A DNA stretch of 64,000 nucleotides from contig NZ_AQXZ01000015.1 of assembly GCF_000380645.1 (NCBI RefSeq), positions 124,001-188,000 of the forward strand, read 5' to 3'. Position 1 is the first letter of the stretch; each line of letters starts with the position of its first letter. Below are positions 26,845-35,552 of the stretch, one piece after another. The translations under genes were made by a program, and so were the position numbers. The notes under the pieces were generated by a model, which saw nothing but the letters and a program-made list of their open reading frames with translations, had not been told where the DNA came from and did no database searches. The DNA is from Smaragdicoccus niigatensis DSM 44881 = NBRC 103563. Its GTDB lineage: Bacteria > Actinomycetota > Actinomycetes > Mycobacteriales > Mycobacteriaceae.

Positions 26845-27549
26845 TCACTGGCGCAGCTGCGGATACAGGACTTCGAGAGGCTGGCTGAGGCCCGCCTTTA
26901 CCTGCGCAGTCACCTCATCCGCGATGACTTCGAATTCGCCGGCCTCGACGGCTTCGAATACGGCACGAACCAAATCGGCCGGCAGCATCTTGGGTCCGGT
27001 CGCGTGCGCGGCCATTGCGGTATCGACATAGCCCACGTGGACTCCGACAACGTGGACTCCCTGGGGAGAGAGTTCGAGGCGGAGCGAGTTGGTCGCTGAC
27101 CAGAGTGCAGCCTTGGACGCACTGTAGATCCCGGCGAATGCGTACCAACTCGCCACTGAATGCACGTCGATAAGCACAGATTCCGGGTGCGAAGACAGCA
27201 CCGGCGCGAAGGCTTTCGCCATGAGCACGGGCCCAAAGAAGTTCGTCTCCATGCCCTCCCGCAGTTCCGCCTCCGACAAGTCCAAGATGTTCGACGACGG
27301 CGGCGTCGCGCCAGCGTTGTTGATCAGCACCGTGACGTCTTGAGCCGCAGAGACTGCGGCGGCAATGGAGGCGGCATCGTTGATATCGAGGGCTAGCGGC
27401 ACGATCCTTTCGTCGTCCCAGGTTCGCGGACTGCGAGCCGTGGCGTAGACCTTCGTTGCGCCGCGGTCGAGGGCGCCTTTGACGAACTGGGTCCCGATTC
27501 CACCATTGGCTCCCGTAACGAGAACCACAGATCCACTGATTGAGGGCAT
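26845..27549 (-). CDS. Short-chain dehydrogenase/reductase
   Basis: 234-residue classical SDR: TGANGGIG coenzyme loop near residue 11, NNAGATPP, catalytic Ser in VHSVASWYAF and Tyr-x3-Lys in YSASKAAL. The second strand VYATARSP is like the relic at 18676. It lies divergently from the TetR at 27708 across a region containing TAGTCATAATA, so it is the likely target of that regulator. It converges on the XRE gene with 10 bp between stops. Confidence 0.88.
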   Translation of the reverse strand: MPSISGSVVLVTGANGGIGTQFVKGALDRGATKVYATARSPRTWDDERIVPLALDINDAASIAAAVSAAQDVTVLINNAGATPPSSNILDLSEAELREGMETNFFGPVLMAKAFAPVLSSHPESVLIDVHSVASWYAFAGIYSASKAALWSATNSLRLELSPQGVHVVGVHVGYVDTAMAAHATGPKMLPADLVRAVFEAVEAGEFEVIADEVTAQVKAGLSQPLEVLYPQLRQ

Positions 27550-27628
27550 TCGGCCACATGCTTCCTGTGCAGATGCGCCACGCCGGGTAACTGTGATCCG
27601 CTATCCGATGGTGACGGAGATTATATGT

Positions 27629-27639
27629 TAGTCATAATA
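27629..27639. promoter_or_regulatory. TAGTCATAATA element between SDR and TetR genes
   Basis: Eleven bases identical to 19017-19027 in front of the Old Yellow Enzyme gene, inside an AT-rich divergent promoter region in a high-GC genome. It is a candidate site for the TetR encoded at 27708. Confidence 0.45.
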
Positions 27640-27707
27640 TTACATTCGACATTCTTTCGTCTATACTCATAAGCGACGGAATTTTCGACCATGAACGGAG
27701 CAAGCGC

Positions 27708-28280
27708 GTGGTGCGCTACGACAAGGAGCACAAGCTTGCGACGCGGCGGCGGATAACCGAGACGGCTGCTCGGCGGTTCAAGCAGGACGGCATCGACGGC
27801 TCGGGCATCGCCGCCCTCATGGCCGATGCCGGACTCACCAACGGCGCCTTCTATGCGCATTTCGCATCCAAGGAAGACCTTGTCGCCAATGCCATCGCTG
27901 ACGAGCTACGAATTCAGCACGAGCGACTGACCGCGCTCCCCCCAGGTCGTGAGTCGCTGGAAGCGTTCGTGCGCGAATACCTTTCGCCCGACCATCGGGA
28001 TTCGCGGACGACCGGATGCCCCTCGGCGGCCCTACTTGACGAGGTCGGCCGCTGCGCCCCAGAGACCCGGCAGGCCTACACCGAAGGTGCAGGCGCAATC
28101 GTCGACACGATCGCCGCGCACATCACGCCCGACGATCCTCGAAGTGCACGTGGCCAGGCCCTCGGGCTTTACACACTCCTGGTCGGAACCCTGCAGTTGT
28201 CGAGGGCACTGATCGACGCCGACTTCTCGGATGAGGTACTCGAGCAGGGCATCCAGAATGCGCTTACCCTCCTGGGCTGA
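27708..28280 (+). CDS. TetR/AcrR-family transcriptional regulator
   Basis: 190 residues. N-terminal TetR helix-turn-helix (TRRRITETAARRFKQDGIDGSGIAALMADAGLTNGAFYAHFASKEDLVANAI), then a helical ligand domain containing GCPSAALLDEVGR. The GTG start at 27708 has GGAG 7 nt upstream. It is divergent from the SDR at 26845-27549 and converges on the second TetR with a 17-bp overlap of coding ends. It probably autoregulates and controls the SDR, and possibly the Old Yellow Enzyme operon through the shared 11-mer. Confidence 0.88.
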   Translation: MVRYDKEHKLATRRRITETAARRFKQDGIDGSGIAALMADAGLTNGAFYAHFASKEDLVANAIADELRIQHERLTALPPGRESLEAFVREYLSPDHRDSRTTGCPSAALLDEVGRCAPETRQAYTEGAGAIVDTIAAHITPDDPRSARGQALGLYTLLVGTLQLSRALIDADFSDEVLEQGIQNALTLLG

Positions 28281-28965
28281 CGTCACTACCTTGCGAGTCC
28301 AGGCCGATCTGCGCGACCACCGCGGCGTGTGACGCCATGGACTGCTCGCGCGTATCGCCGAGCCCCACGGCGAACGTGATTCCCATCGGCAGCAAGACCT
28401 GAGCGGCGGGGTCTTCAAACTGCGAGAAGTGTCCGGCGAGTTCGAGAGTCACATAGCCGTGCACGTAGCTCCACAGCTGGGCTGCAACGACCTCGACCGA
28501 CTCCTGGCGGACCCGCCCCGAATTGACCAATCGCGCGCAGGCAGCGACCAGGTGCGCGTACACCCTTTGAAAGGCCGGCGAATGACCGCTCAGTCGGAGA
28601 TCAGAGTCCGATAGCGGGCGATAAGTGGCGCGGGTCGACAACCCGAACATGAGGTCATACAGGTGGGGGTTTCGCTGGGCGACGACCCGACATGCCAGCG
28701 CCATCGTGAACAGATCCGCGACCGGGTCATCGGTGATCGGAAGCTCCGCCAGAACGCGTTCGAAGTCTCGGAAGCCCTCGTCGACCACCGCGCGCACCAG
28801 CTCTGGAATTCCGCCGAAATGGTGGTACACGACCATGGTCGACAAGCCACTCGCTGCAGCGACCGAGCGTGCCTTGATAGCGGACGGCCCCTGCTCGGCG
28901 ATCAGACCGATCGTTGCCCTGATCAGCCGCTGCGACGGCGTTTCGGTGGCCAACTCCTCCGACAT
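28264..28965 (-). CDS. TetR-family regulator with WHG-type C-terminal domain; candidate master regulator of the island
   Basis: 233 residues. HTH: RLIRATIGLIAEQGPSAIKARSVAAASGLSTMVVYHHFGGIPELVRAVVDEGF. The C-terminal half (ADLFTMALACRVVAQRNPHLYDLMFG, then LWSYVHGYVTLELAGHF) resembles the TetR_C_33/WHG domain. The ATG at 28965 has GAGG close upstream and replaces the longer frame from 29019. A copy of the shared 15-bp palindrome lies 146 bp upstream (29111-29125), between this gene and the divergent reductase. TetR proteins usually bind such palindromes at their own promoter, so it is the best candidate for binding operators A-F. Confidence 0.88.
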   Translation of the reverse strand: MSEELATETPSQRLIRATIGLIAEQGPSAIKARSVAAASGLSTMVVYHHFGGIPELVRAVVDEGFRDFERVLAELPITDDPVADLFTMALACRVVAQRNPHLYDLMFGLSTRATYRPLSDSDLRLSGHSPAFQRVYAHLVAACARLVNSGRVRQESVEVVAAQLWSYVHGYVTLELAGHFSQFEDPAAQVLLPMGITFAVGLGDTREQSMASHAAVVAQIGLDSQGSDVSPGG

Positions 28966-29110
28966 GTCCTCACACTCTCTTCGGGTCCTACGCTCGGTCA
29001 GAGAACGCTCGCTGCCCACACGATTCCCGTCGAGCGACCAGCTTAACGGCGCAATGCTCCGGGACGGCCTCGTCCGACTCCGTCAGGCGGTTGCGAGCCG
29101 CAGCAACCAC

Positions 29111-29125
29111 TGTAACTTTGTTATA
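29111..29125. promoter_or_regulatory. Operator copy F (TGTAACTTTGTTATA)
   Basis: Sixth copy of the palindrome, in the 400-bp region between the TetR at 28264-28965 and the reductase at 29366. No partner copy lies 45 bp on either side. I see no other feature in this intergenic stretch. Confidence 0.65.
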
Positions 29126-29365
29126 GTCGCAGGCGCAACCCCGCCACAGCTGATGGGTGGCAAGAGCGACCGCTGCCGGCGCCCATAGTTTGCGCAGTTG
29201 TCTCCCCACGTTGCGGCCCTGTGAAGATTCCCACTTGCGTTTGAGGGACGAGAAAGTCGTCCTTACTGTTTGCGTTATCGCTTCAGCAAGGTGAGCGACA
29301 GCGAGGTTCTCACGCCGTCCATATCTCCGGGGGGTTCCGGAAGATGTAAGAACGCAGGGAATCTC

Positions 29366-30406
29366 ATGACTAGACCAGTGGGCTCGAACGATTCCAGAGC
29401 CGTCCTCCATAGCTACGTGCGTATGAGCCGTCGTCTCGTTGAACTTGGCCGAAAGCGGCTCGTCGAGGCACTGCCGGCCGACCGCCTCAGCGGCCGAGTA
29501 GCGGTGATAACCGGAGGCTCGTCCGGCATCGGATTAGCTACCGCCGAGGCCTTGGCGAGGCGCGGGGTAACCGTAGTAGTCGTCGCTCGAGGCGTCGGCG
29601 ATGTCAAGAGCGCCGTCCAGAGAATCCGAGATAACGGCGGTAGCGCGTACGGTTACCCCTGCGATGTGACTGATCACTACGCCGTTGCCGGCCTGGCAAA
29701 GGTCGTGCTGAAAGAGCATGGGCACGTTGACTTTCTGGTGAACAGCGCAGGCAAGTCGATTCGCCGTGCTGTCGTCAGTTCGACTGATCGCTTGCACGAC
29801 TACGAGAGAACCATGGCGGTCAACTACTTCGGCGCCGTCGACATGATTCTCGCCTTTTTGCCATCGATGCGTGAGCGGGGCTTCGGCCACGTCGTCAACA
29901 TCTCGTCCATCGCCGTGCAGACGAAAGCACCGCTGTTTTCGGCCTACGTTGCCAGCAAGTCTGCTCTCGATGCTTTCAGCGTTATTGCTGCGGCAGAGAA
30001 CGCCGATGCGGGTGTCTCGTTCACATCAATTCGAATGCCGTTGGTTCGGACACCCATGATCGCACCGACAGCCGCGTACTCGACGCTGCCGGTCGATACC
30101 CCAGAGCAGGCTGCAGAGCGAGTGGTTCGGGCACTCGAGGAACGCCCGGCTCGCATCGACACGCCGGTCGGAACCCTCGCCGAGTACGTGGGATTCTTCT
30201 CGCCCCGCGTAGAGCGCTCGATACTGCACCAGGTCTATAAGGCTTTTCCTGAATCGGACGCCGCCCGGGCAACAGTGACCAGACGTGAACTAGCCCCAAC
30301 GTCGGCTTCCGGCAACCAAATCGCCAAGAGGCTACTCACGCCGCTGATGGCCCTGCCGACACCTGGGATCAGGTTCGCGAGATGGGTGCCCGGCTTGAAT
30401 TGGTAG
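29366..30406 (+). CDS. SDR of the fatty acyl-CoA reductase C-terminal type (Rv1543-like)
   Basis: 346 residues. After a 35-residue lead come TGGSSGIG, YPCDVTD, LVNSAGKSIRRAV, DYERTMAVNYFGAVDMILAFLPSMRERGFGHVVNISS, YVASKSALDAF and the C-terminal GIRFARWVPGLNW. This pattern is strikingly like M. tuberculosis Rv1543 and the second domain of AcrA1-type fatty acyl-CoA reductases, as I remember them. They make fatty aldehydes or alcohols from acyl-CoA, a possible supply of alcohol for wax ester synthesis by the WS/DGATs. The ATG at 29366 has AGGGA upstream; the frame opens at 29270. It lies downstream of operator F. Confidence 0.82.
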   Translation: MTRPVGSNDSRAVLHSYVRMSRRLVELGRKRLVEALPADRLSGRVAVITGGSSGIGLATAEALARRGVTVVVVARGVGDVKSAVQRIRDNGGSAYGYPCDVTDHYAVAGLAKVVLKEHGHVDFLVNSAGKSIRRAVVSSTDRLHDYERTMAVNYFGAVDMILAFLPSMRERGFGHVVNISSIAVQTKAPLFSAYVASKSALDAFSVIAAAENADAGVSFTSIRMPLVRTPMIAPTAAYSTLPVDTPEQAAERVVRALEERPARIDTPVGTLAEYVGFFSPRVERSILHQVYKAFPESDAARATVTRRELAPTSASGNQIAKRLLTPLMALPTPGIRFARWVPGLNW

Positions 30407-30454
30407 CCCCCATCCAGACGAAAGCACGGGGCCGATTGGCATCAAGCTCTCCCA

Positions 30455-30513
30455 GATAGGCAGGTCCACCCAAACCAGTCCATCGGGACGGTCGAGCAAC
30501 GCCTCCAGTTCCG
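30455..30513 (-). pseudogene. corA gene fragment
   Basis: About 20 codons in the minus frame read ELEALLDRPDGLVWVDLP, nearly the same as residues ELKALLDRPDGLVWVDVP of the intact CorA at 4772-5752. Nucleotide identity over 50 bases is roughly 80 percent, so it is a relic of a different corA paralogue, not a fresh copy. No start, GMN motif or membrane helices follow. It lies between the reductase stop and the monooxygenase stop. Confidence 0.75.
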
Positions 30514-30523
30514 AGCGACGGTC

Positions 30524-32023
30524 TCATACGGCAGCCTCGAGCAGGGTGCCCGCCTCGAGCGGCATCGCTGCGGCCTCGAAGTGCAGATGACTGTCGTCGA
30601 TCGTGTCCTCGCGAAGCATCCTCGAGTCGCGCTTGTAGTTCATCAGGACCTTCCAGGGGCCACGAGCTCCCTGCCGCGGCAGCTTTTCCTTGCCACGCTG
30701 CACGTACCCGGACTGCAGCGCGTCGAAGATGCCGTCGTCGAGGGCTGAGTCCTCGAGATCCCGAGGAGTCGCGACGGCGTGTCCGTTGGCGTCCATGTGC
30801 TCGAGCAGGCGGCAGATGTACTCACCGGCGAGGTCGGACTTCAGCGTCCACGGCGCGTTGGTGTAGCCGAAGATCCAGGCCAGGTTCGGAACGTCTTCGA
30901 GCATCACTGCCTTGTACGTCATGCGGTCGCGCAGCTCGATGGCCTCACCGTCGACCGACAGCTGCAGGCCGCCGAGGGTCTGAATCTGCAGGCCCGTCGC
31001 AGTGACGATGATGTCGGCCTCGAGCTCCTGGCCGGACTTGAGCAGGATGCCCTTCTCGGTGAACGTGTCGATGTGGTCAGTGACGATCGACGCCTCGCCG
31101 GACTTCAGCACCTTGAACAGGTCACCGTCGGGGACTGCGCACAGGCGCTCGTCCCACGGCATGTACTTCGGGGTGAAGTGGGTCATGTCGAAGTCGGGAC
31201 CGAGGTGGTTCCTCACCTGCGACAACAGGAAGCGCCGCATCATCTTGGGCCAGCGCTTGCACGCCACGTAGAGGGCGCGCTGGATGCTGATGTTGCGCTG
31301 CCGGGCGCACTGGAACACCCATTTGGCGGGCAGGAACCGGCCCAGCACCGCAGAGATCTTGTCCAGGGCGGGCACCGCGAAGATGTAGGACGGCGAGCGC
31401 TGCAGCATGGTCACATGGGCGGCCGTGGGGGCCATCGATGGAACCAGGGTGACGGCGGTTGCGCCGCTGCCGATCACGACGACCTTCTTGCCGGTGTAAT
31501 CGAGATCCTCGGGCCAATGCTGGGGGTGCACGGTTTGACCCTGGAACCGGTCGATGCCCGGGAAGCTCGGCCGGAAGCCCTGGTCGTAGTTGTAGTAGCC
31601 GGTGGCGCTGATGAGGAATCCGGCCGTGTAGAGGCGCGTCTCGCCGGTCGCTTCGTGCTCGGCGGTGACCGTCCACTGAGCGTGCTCGCTCGACCAGTCG
31701 GCAGCCACGATCTTGAGGCCGTAGTGGATCTTGTTGTCGACGCCGTACTCCGTTGCGGTGTCCTCGATGTACTGGCGGATCGTGGCTCCAGGTGCGAGCA
31801 CCTTGAGGTCGTGCCACGGACGGAACTTGTAGCCGAAGGTGAACATGTCGGAGTCCGAGCGGATACCGGGGTACTTGAACAGGTCCCAGGTGCCGCCGAG
31901 TCGCTCGCGCCGTTCGAGCACGGCGATGGACTTGTTCGGGAACTCGCCGGCGATCTGGCAGGCGGTGCCGATGCCGGACAGGCCAGCGCCGATGATCAGG
32001 ACGTCGAAGTGCTGTACGTTCAT
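30524..32023 (-). CDS. Flavin-containing/Baeyer-Villiger monooxygenase (EthA/MymA type)
   Basis: 499 residues. FAD motif GAGLSG (residues 12-17), the type I Baeyer-Villiger fingerprint FQGQTVHPQHWP (160-171, FxGxxxHxxxWP) and the NADPH motif GSGATAVTLVP. It is close along its length to mycobacterial EthA and MymA. It inserts oxygen next to a ketone to give an ester or lactone, or oxygenates heteroatoms. The ATG at 32023 has GAAGGAAG upstream; the 36-residue longer frame has no support. It is preceded on the same strand by the PucR regulator. A hydrolase and an SDR lie just beyond. Confidence 0.92.
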   Translation of the reverse strand: MNVQHFDVLIIGAGLSGIGTACQIAGEFPNKSIAVLERRERLGGTWDLFKYPGIRSDSDMFTFGYKFRPWHDLKVLAPGATIRQYIEDTATEYGVDNKIHYGLKIVAADWSSEHAQWTVTAEHEATGETRLYTAGFLISATGYYNYDQGFRPSFPGIDRFQGQTVHPQHWPEDLDYTGKKVVVIGSGATAVTLVPSMAPTAAHVTMLQRSPSYIFAVPALDKISAVLGRFLPAKWVFQCARQRNISIQRALYVACKRWPKMMRRFLLSQVRNHLGPDFDMTHFTPKYMPWDERLCAVPDGDLFKVLKSGEASIVTDHIDTFTEKGILLKSGQELEADIIVTATGLQIQTLGGLQLSVDGEAIELRDRMTYKAVMLEDVPNLAWIFGYTNAPWTLKSDLAGEYICRLLEHMDANGHAVATPRDLEDSALDDGIFDALQSGYVQRGKEKLPRQGARGPWKVLMNYKRDSRMLREDTIDDSHLHFEAAAMPLEAGTLLEAAV

Positions 32024-32156
32024 GGCTTCCTTCTTGGTTGTTGCGTGCTGTGGGTCACAGGACGGAGTACAACCAGAATGGGCGCCAGGGAAGCGCAATC
32101 CTATGTGCGATGGTTTAGCAATTGGCGGCACCTATATGCAGCGGCACACACGCTGA

Positions 32157-33374
32157 CTAGGCCGACCGGACCAGCACCCGCGGACCGAGCCGATGAGCTA
32201 ACTCGAGTGCGAGCGCAAGCGCCAGGCGACGCTCGCCGATCTCGTGGCCGAGCAGTTCAGTCGCCCGTGCGATCCGCTGCAGGACCGTGTTGCGGTGGGT
32301 ATGCAGTCGGATTGCCGCCCTCGGTGCGTTGTCTGCCTCATCCAGGAACACCCGCAGCGACTCACGCAGCCGGGCCGCATTCGGCTCGTCGGCGGCAAGC
32401 GGCCCCAGCGTTGCCTTGATGAACTCCGCGGCGCGCCGCTCGTCATGGGCGGCAAGCGCGGTCACCTCGAGTTCGGCGTACGTCGCGAAGTGCTCGCCCT
32501 CGGATTGGCCGGCGAGGAGCCGATGAACTCCGACCGCGGCGTCGTGGGAGCGGCGAAATCCGACGATGCCCCGTTCGGTGGGCCCGACCGCAGCGCGAAT
32601 GTTCTTGGGGGCCTTGGCGAAGGCCGCGCGAAGCGCCGCGGCCGTCGGATCAGCCTCGGTGCCGATCCAGGCCCACAATGTCGATGTTCCGGCGACCAGC
32701 GTGAGGGGCCGGCGCCCGCCCGCGGCCTGAGCGAGCAACTCAGCCGCAGACTCCAGGGCACCCTGGGGAACTCTGACCTCAGCCCACAGCACCACCGCAG
32801 TGTGGCGACGACGCAGCTCGTAGCCGAGACGATTGCTTGCGGCGCGCTCATCGATGGGCGCGTGATCGAGGATGAGCCGGACGGTTTCCGCACGACGCGC
32901 AAGGGCTCCACCCAGGATCTCCTCGCGCTCATGCTGCGCCTCCGCCAGCACCCGGCTCAGCACGTCGTCGACGTACTTGAAAAGCAGTGCGAGCGACGCT
33001 TCGAGCACCGCCGCGAACTCGGGCCCCGACCCAACGACTTCGGTCGCGGCTTCGAGCCAGCGCTGCCACGCGACCTGCTGGCCAGCGCGATAGCCCTGGA
33101 AGATAGCGTCGAACTCGATGCCTCGACGTACGAGCGTCCGCGCGATGTCGAGCGCCTCCGGAGGCACATCGACGGGCGGCGGCGAGTCCGCGTGCTGTGC
33201 CACGGTCACGAACCGGCGAAGGTTGCCACGGTTGCTGGCACTGGCCTCCGCCATGATCGCGGCATCGGCACCGAAGACGGGCACCAGGGCGATCACGGCA
33301 GAGTCCATCGCCTGAACGATCTCGTCCTCGTTCGCGAGCATTCGTCCGGCGATTGCGCGGATGAGCTCGCTCAT
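32157..33374 (-). CDS. PucR/CdaR-family transcriptional regulator
   Basis: About 405 residues. The middle has the GGDEF-like fold of this family (RRRHTAVVLWAEVRVPQ, then IRAAVGPTERGIVGFRRSHDAAVGV), and the C-terminus is the PucR helix-turn-helix (LRVFLDEADNAPRAAIRLHTHRNTVLQRIARATELLG). The N-terminal domain begins MSELIRAIAGRML. I start at ATG 33374; GTG codons at 33392-33395 are possible and the frame opens to 33626. It lies upstream of the monooxygenase and is divergent from the hydrolase-SDR pair, so it probably controls both. Confidence 0.87.
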   Translation of the reverse strand: MSELIRAIAGRMLANEDEIVQAMDSAVIALVPVFGADAAIMAEASASNRGNLRRFVTVAQHADSPPPVDVPPEALDIARTLVRRGIEFDAIFQGYRAGQQVAWQRWLEAATEVVGSGPEFAAVLEASLALLFKYVDDVLSRVLAEAQHEREEILGGALARRAETVRLILDHAPIDERAASNRLGYELRRRHTAVVLWAEVRVPQGALESAAELLAQAAGGRRPLTLVAGTSTLWAWIGTEADPTAAALRAAFAKAPKNIRAAVGPTERGIVGFRRSHDAAVGVHRLLAGQSEGEHFATYAELEVTALAAHDERRAAEFIKATLGPLAADEPNAARLRESLRVFLDEADNAPRAAIRLHTHRNTVLQRIARATELLGHEIGERRLALALALELAHRLGPRVLVRSA

Positions 33375-33432
33375 GTGCTTGTCGATGGCCACCACCAGAG
33401 TGTGCCACAGCACATTCTTATGGCGTAAGTAT

Positions 33433-33444
33433 GGGCTGCAGCCC
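33433..33444. promoter_or_regulatory. Palindrome GGGCTGCAGCCC in the PucR divergent promoter
   Basis: A perfect 12-bp palindrome flanked by GTAT on both sides (GTAT-12-GTAT), midway between the PucR gene and the hydrolase at 33481. It is a candidate PucR operator. A weak AAC-N3-GTT match also lies at 33467-33481 over the hydrolase start. Confidence 0.5.
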
Positions 33445-33480
33445 GTATCAAGTGTGCCCGATCGCTCGTAACTTCGTTGC

Positions 33481-34419
33481 ATGACCGAAAAGCGCGAGCT
33501 CACCTTCACCAGCAGCGGCACTCGCTGCGCAGCCTGGCACCTGACTGCCGCGAACGCCGACTTCGCCGGCGAACACGGCGTGCCATGCGTCGTCATGGCC
33601 CACGGATTCGGCGGCTCGCGCGACACCGGACTCCTTCCCTACGCGGAAGGATTCGCTGCCGCCGGGCTCGACGTATTCGTGTTCGACTACCGCGGATTCG
33701 GCAGTTCGGAAGGTACTCCCCGGCAACGGGTTTCCTACCGCCGCCAACGGGCCGACTACCACGCCGCGATCGCCGCGGCACGACAGATCGATGGCGTCGA
33801 CCCCGAGCGGATCGTCGTTTGGGGCACGTCGTACTCGGGCGGCCACATCGTGCCGGTCGCCGTTGCGGACCGCCGGATCGCGGCCCTGTTGTCGCTGACG
33901 CCGGCCATGGACGGGCTCGCGGCGCTGGGCGCGATCGTGAAACGCCACCCGCGCAAGCTTGGACCACTCATCGGACACGGCCTGCGCGACGCGGCCCGCG
34001 TACTGCTTCACCGCGAACCGCACCGCATTCCGATCGTCGGCAAGCCCGGATCGACGGCCGTCATCAGCTCTTCCGGCGCGCTCGAGGGGTACCTCGCGCT
34101 CGCCGGACCGACGTGGCGGAATGAGGTGTGCGCACGCGCCATTCTCGAAGTCGCGGCCAATCGCCCCGGTCGCTTGGCGCATCGGCTCCGCACCCCGCTC
34201 CTCGTCCAGTACGGAGAGCACGACGCCGTCGCGCCCGCCAGCGCAGCCAAGCGAGCTGCCGCCAAAGCCGGCCGCTACGCCGAGGTCCGGGCCTACCCCG
34301 TCGACCACTTCGACGTCTACCAAGGCTCGTGGCAACACCGCGCCCTCACCGACCAGATCGAGTTCCTCAGTCGGCACCTAACCGCAAGCACCAGCACCAA
34401 GAAAGCAGTTCACTCATGA
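33481..34419 (+). CDS. Alpha/beta hydrolase
   Basis: 312 residues. VVMAHGFGGSRDT oxyanion segment, YRGFGSSEG, nucleophile GTSYSGGH, acid in YGEHDAVAP and His in PVDHFDVYQ. It is a distant paralogue of the hydrolase at 13178 (shared CAAW opening and domain order), not of the three smaller island hydrolases. It is the first gene of a two-gene unit with the SDR at 34416 (ATGA overlap), divergent from PucR. An esterase or lactonase acting after the Baeyer-Villiger enzyme would fit the context. Confidence 0.87.
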   Translation: MTEKRELTFTSSGTRCAAWHLTAANADFAGEHGVPCVVMAHGFGGSRDTGLLPYAEGFAAAGLDVFVFDYRGFGSSEGTPRQRVSYRRQRADYHAAIAAARQIDGVDPERIVVWGTSYSGGHIVPVAVADRRIAALLSLTPAMDGLAALGAIVKRHPRKLGPLIGHGLRDAARVLLHREPHRIPIVGKPGSTAVISSSGALEGYLALAGPTWRNEVCARAILEVAANRPGRLAHRLRTPLLVQYGEHDAVAPASAAKRAAAKAGRYAEVRAYPVDHFDVYQGSWQHRALTDQIEFLSRHLTASTSTKKAVHS

Positions 34420-35294
34420 ACACCTTCCCTGTTACCGACAAAGTTGCACTCATCACCGGCGGCGCCCGCGGTATCGGCCTCGCCACTGCGCGAGACCTCT
34501 ACGAGCGCGGCGCACACATCGTGCTCGTCGACCTCGACGCGGTCGCCACCGCACAGGCCGCCAGTGAACTCGGCGGCCGCGCGATCGGATTCGGCGCCGA
34601 CGTCACCGATGTAGACGCCATGCACGACGTCGTCGCCCAGGCCGTACAACGATTCGGTCGCCTCGACATCGTGGTCGCCAACGCCGGCATCGCCCCCAAG
34701 CCACAGACCGTCGAGTCGATGGACCCAGAGACGTTCGCGCGAGTGATCGACGTCAACTTGCTGGGCGTTTATAAGACGGTTCACGCTGCGCTGCCGCACA
34801 TCATCGCTAACAAGGGCCATGTCGTCGTGGTCGCGTCGGTCTACGCCTTCGTCAATGGCGTCATCCTGGCCCCGTATGCGATGGCCAAGGCCGGCGTTGA
34901 ACAGTTCGGCCGCGCGCTTCGTGGCGAGCTCGCTCAGCATGGCGCATCGGCGAGCGTGGCGTACTTCGGCTTCATCGACACCGTGATGGTCCGCGAAGGC
35001 TTCGCGTCCCCAGTCGCTCAGCGCTTCGAAGCCACGTTCCCGGGGTTTCTTCGCAAGCGCCTCGTGCCCGCCGCGGCCGGCAAGGCGATCGCTGCCGGGA
35101 TCGAGCGCCGTGCGCCGCGGATCATTGCTCCCAAGCGTTGGACCGTTTACTCGGTGCTCCGCGGTGTGCTCAATCCCCTGCTCGACGTGCGTACGGAACG
35201 CGACGCGACTATCCAAGGCGTCCTTCGCGACGCCAATGTGAAGGACGTCTCCCCCGCACCGGTAGCCGTCGCACTACACGAGGTGAACGCATAA
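34416..35294 (+). CDS. Short-chain dehydrogenase/reductase
   Basis: 292-residue classical SDR: TGGARGIG at residues 14-21, VANAGIAP, VVASVYAFVNG and Tyr-x3-Lys in PYAMAKAGVEQFG. It is a clear paralogue of the SDR at 20307. The start overlaps the hydrolase stop (ATGA); the longer open frame from 34128 is a shadow. It likely oxidises an alcohol to the ketone used by the neighbouring monooxygenase, or reduces a related ketone. Pairing of this SDR type with a hydrolase occurs twice in the window. Confidence 0.9.
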   Translation: MNTFPVTDKVALITGGARGIGLATARDLYERGAHIVLVDLDAVATAQAASELGGRAIGFGADVTDVDAMHDVVAQAVQRFGRLDIVVANAGIAPKPQTVESMDPETFARVIDVNLLGVYKTVHAALPHIIANKGHVVVVASVYAFVNGVILAPYAMAKAGVEQFGRALRGELAQHGASASVAYFGFIDTVMVREGFASPVAQRFEATFPGFLRKRLVPAAAGKAIAAGIERRAPRIIAPKRWTVYSVLRGVLNPLLDVRTERDATIQGVLRDANVKDVSPAPVAVALHEVNA

Positions 35295-35535
35295 GCATCT
35301 GAGCTGCAGACGGTTCCCTATCGAGGTGGACCAATTTGCAGGACTTCTGGGTGGCCAAACGCTCGACGAGTTCAGGTAAGCCTGCCGTGGTCGCCATATC
35401 GAGATCGCGGCGACACCCCTCAACCACTGCCAGGATCTCGGCGAAGGTGGCGTGCACACCGAACCGTTCGTGCAGGCGCACCCCGACCTCGACCAAATGT
35501 CGAGTCACGTCCGAGGAGTCTGCGCGCCCGGCCAT
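35209..35535 (-). CDS. Possible small helical protein (three-helix-bundle type), doubtful
   Basis: Up to 108 residues. The first 65 (MAGRADSSDVTRHLVEVGVR, then HATFAEILAVVEGCRRDLDM, then GLPELVERLATQ) resemble small mycobacterial three-helix-bundle proteins such as the one at 41098-41319. The remainder runs antisense into the SDR and is basic and low in structure, so the true stop may have been lost. Neighbouring sequence is decayed; treat this as a gene remnant or a shadow. Confidence 0.3.
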   Translation of the reverse strand: MAGRADSSDVTRHLVEVGVRLHERFGVHATFAEILAVVEGCRRDLDMATTAGLPELVERLATQKSCKLVHLDREPSAAQMLMRSPRVVRRLPVRGRRPSHWRREGRLG

Positions 35536-35552
35536 GACCGGAACCGGCGGAG

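Noticed and set aside
30779-32419. 546-codon plus-strand open frame
   Set aside because: Antisense to the Baeyer-Villiger monooxygenase, which has all family motifs.
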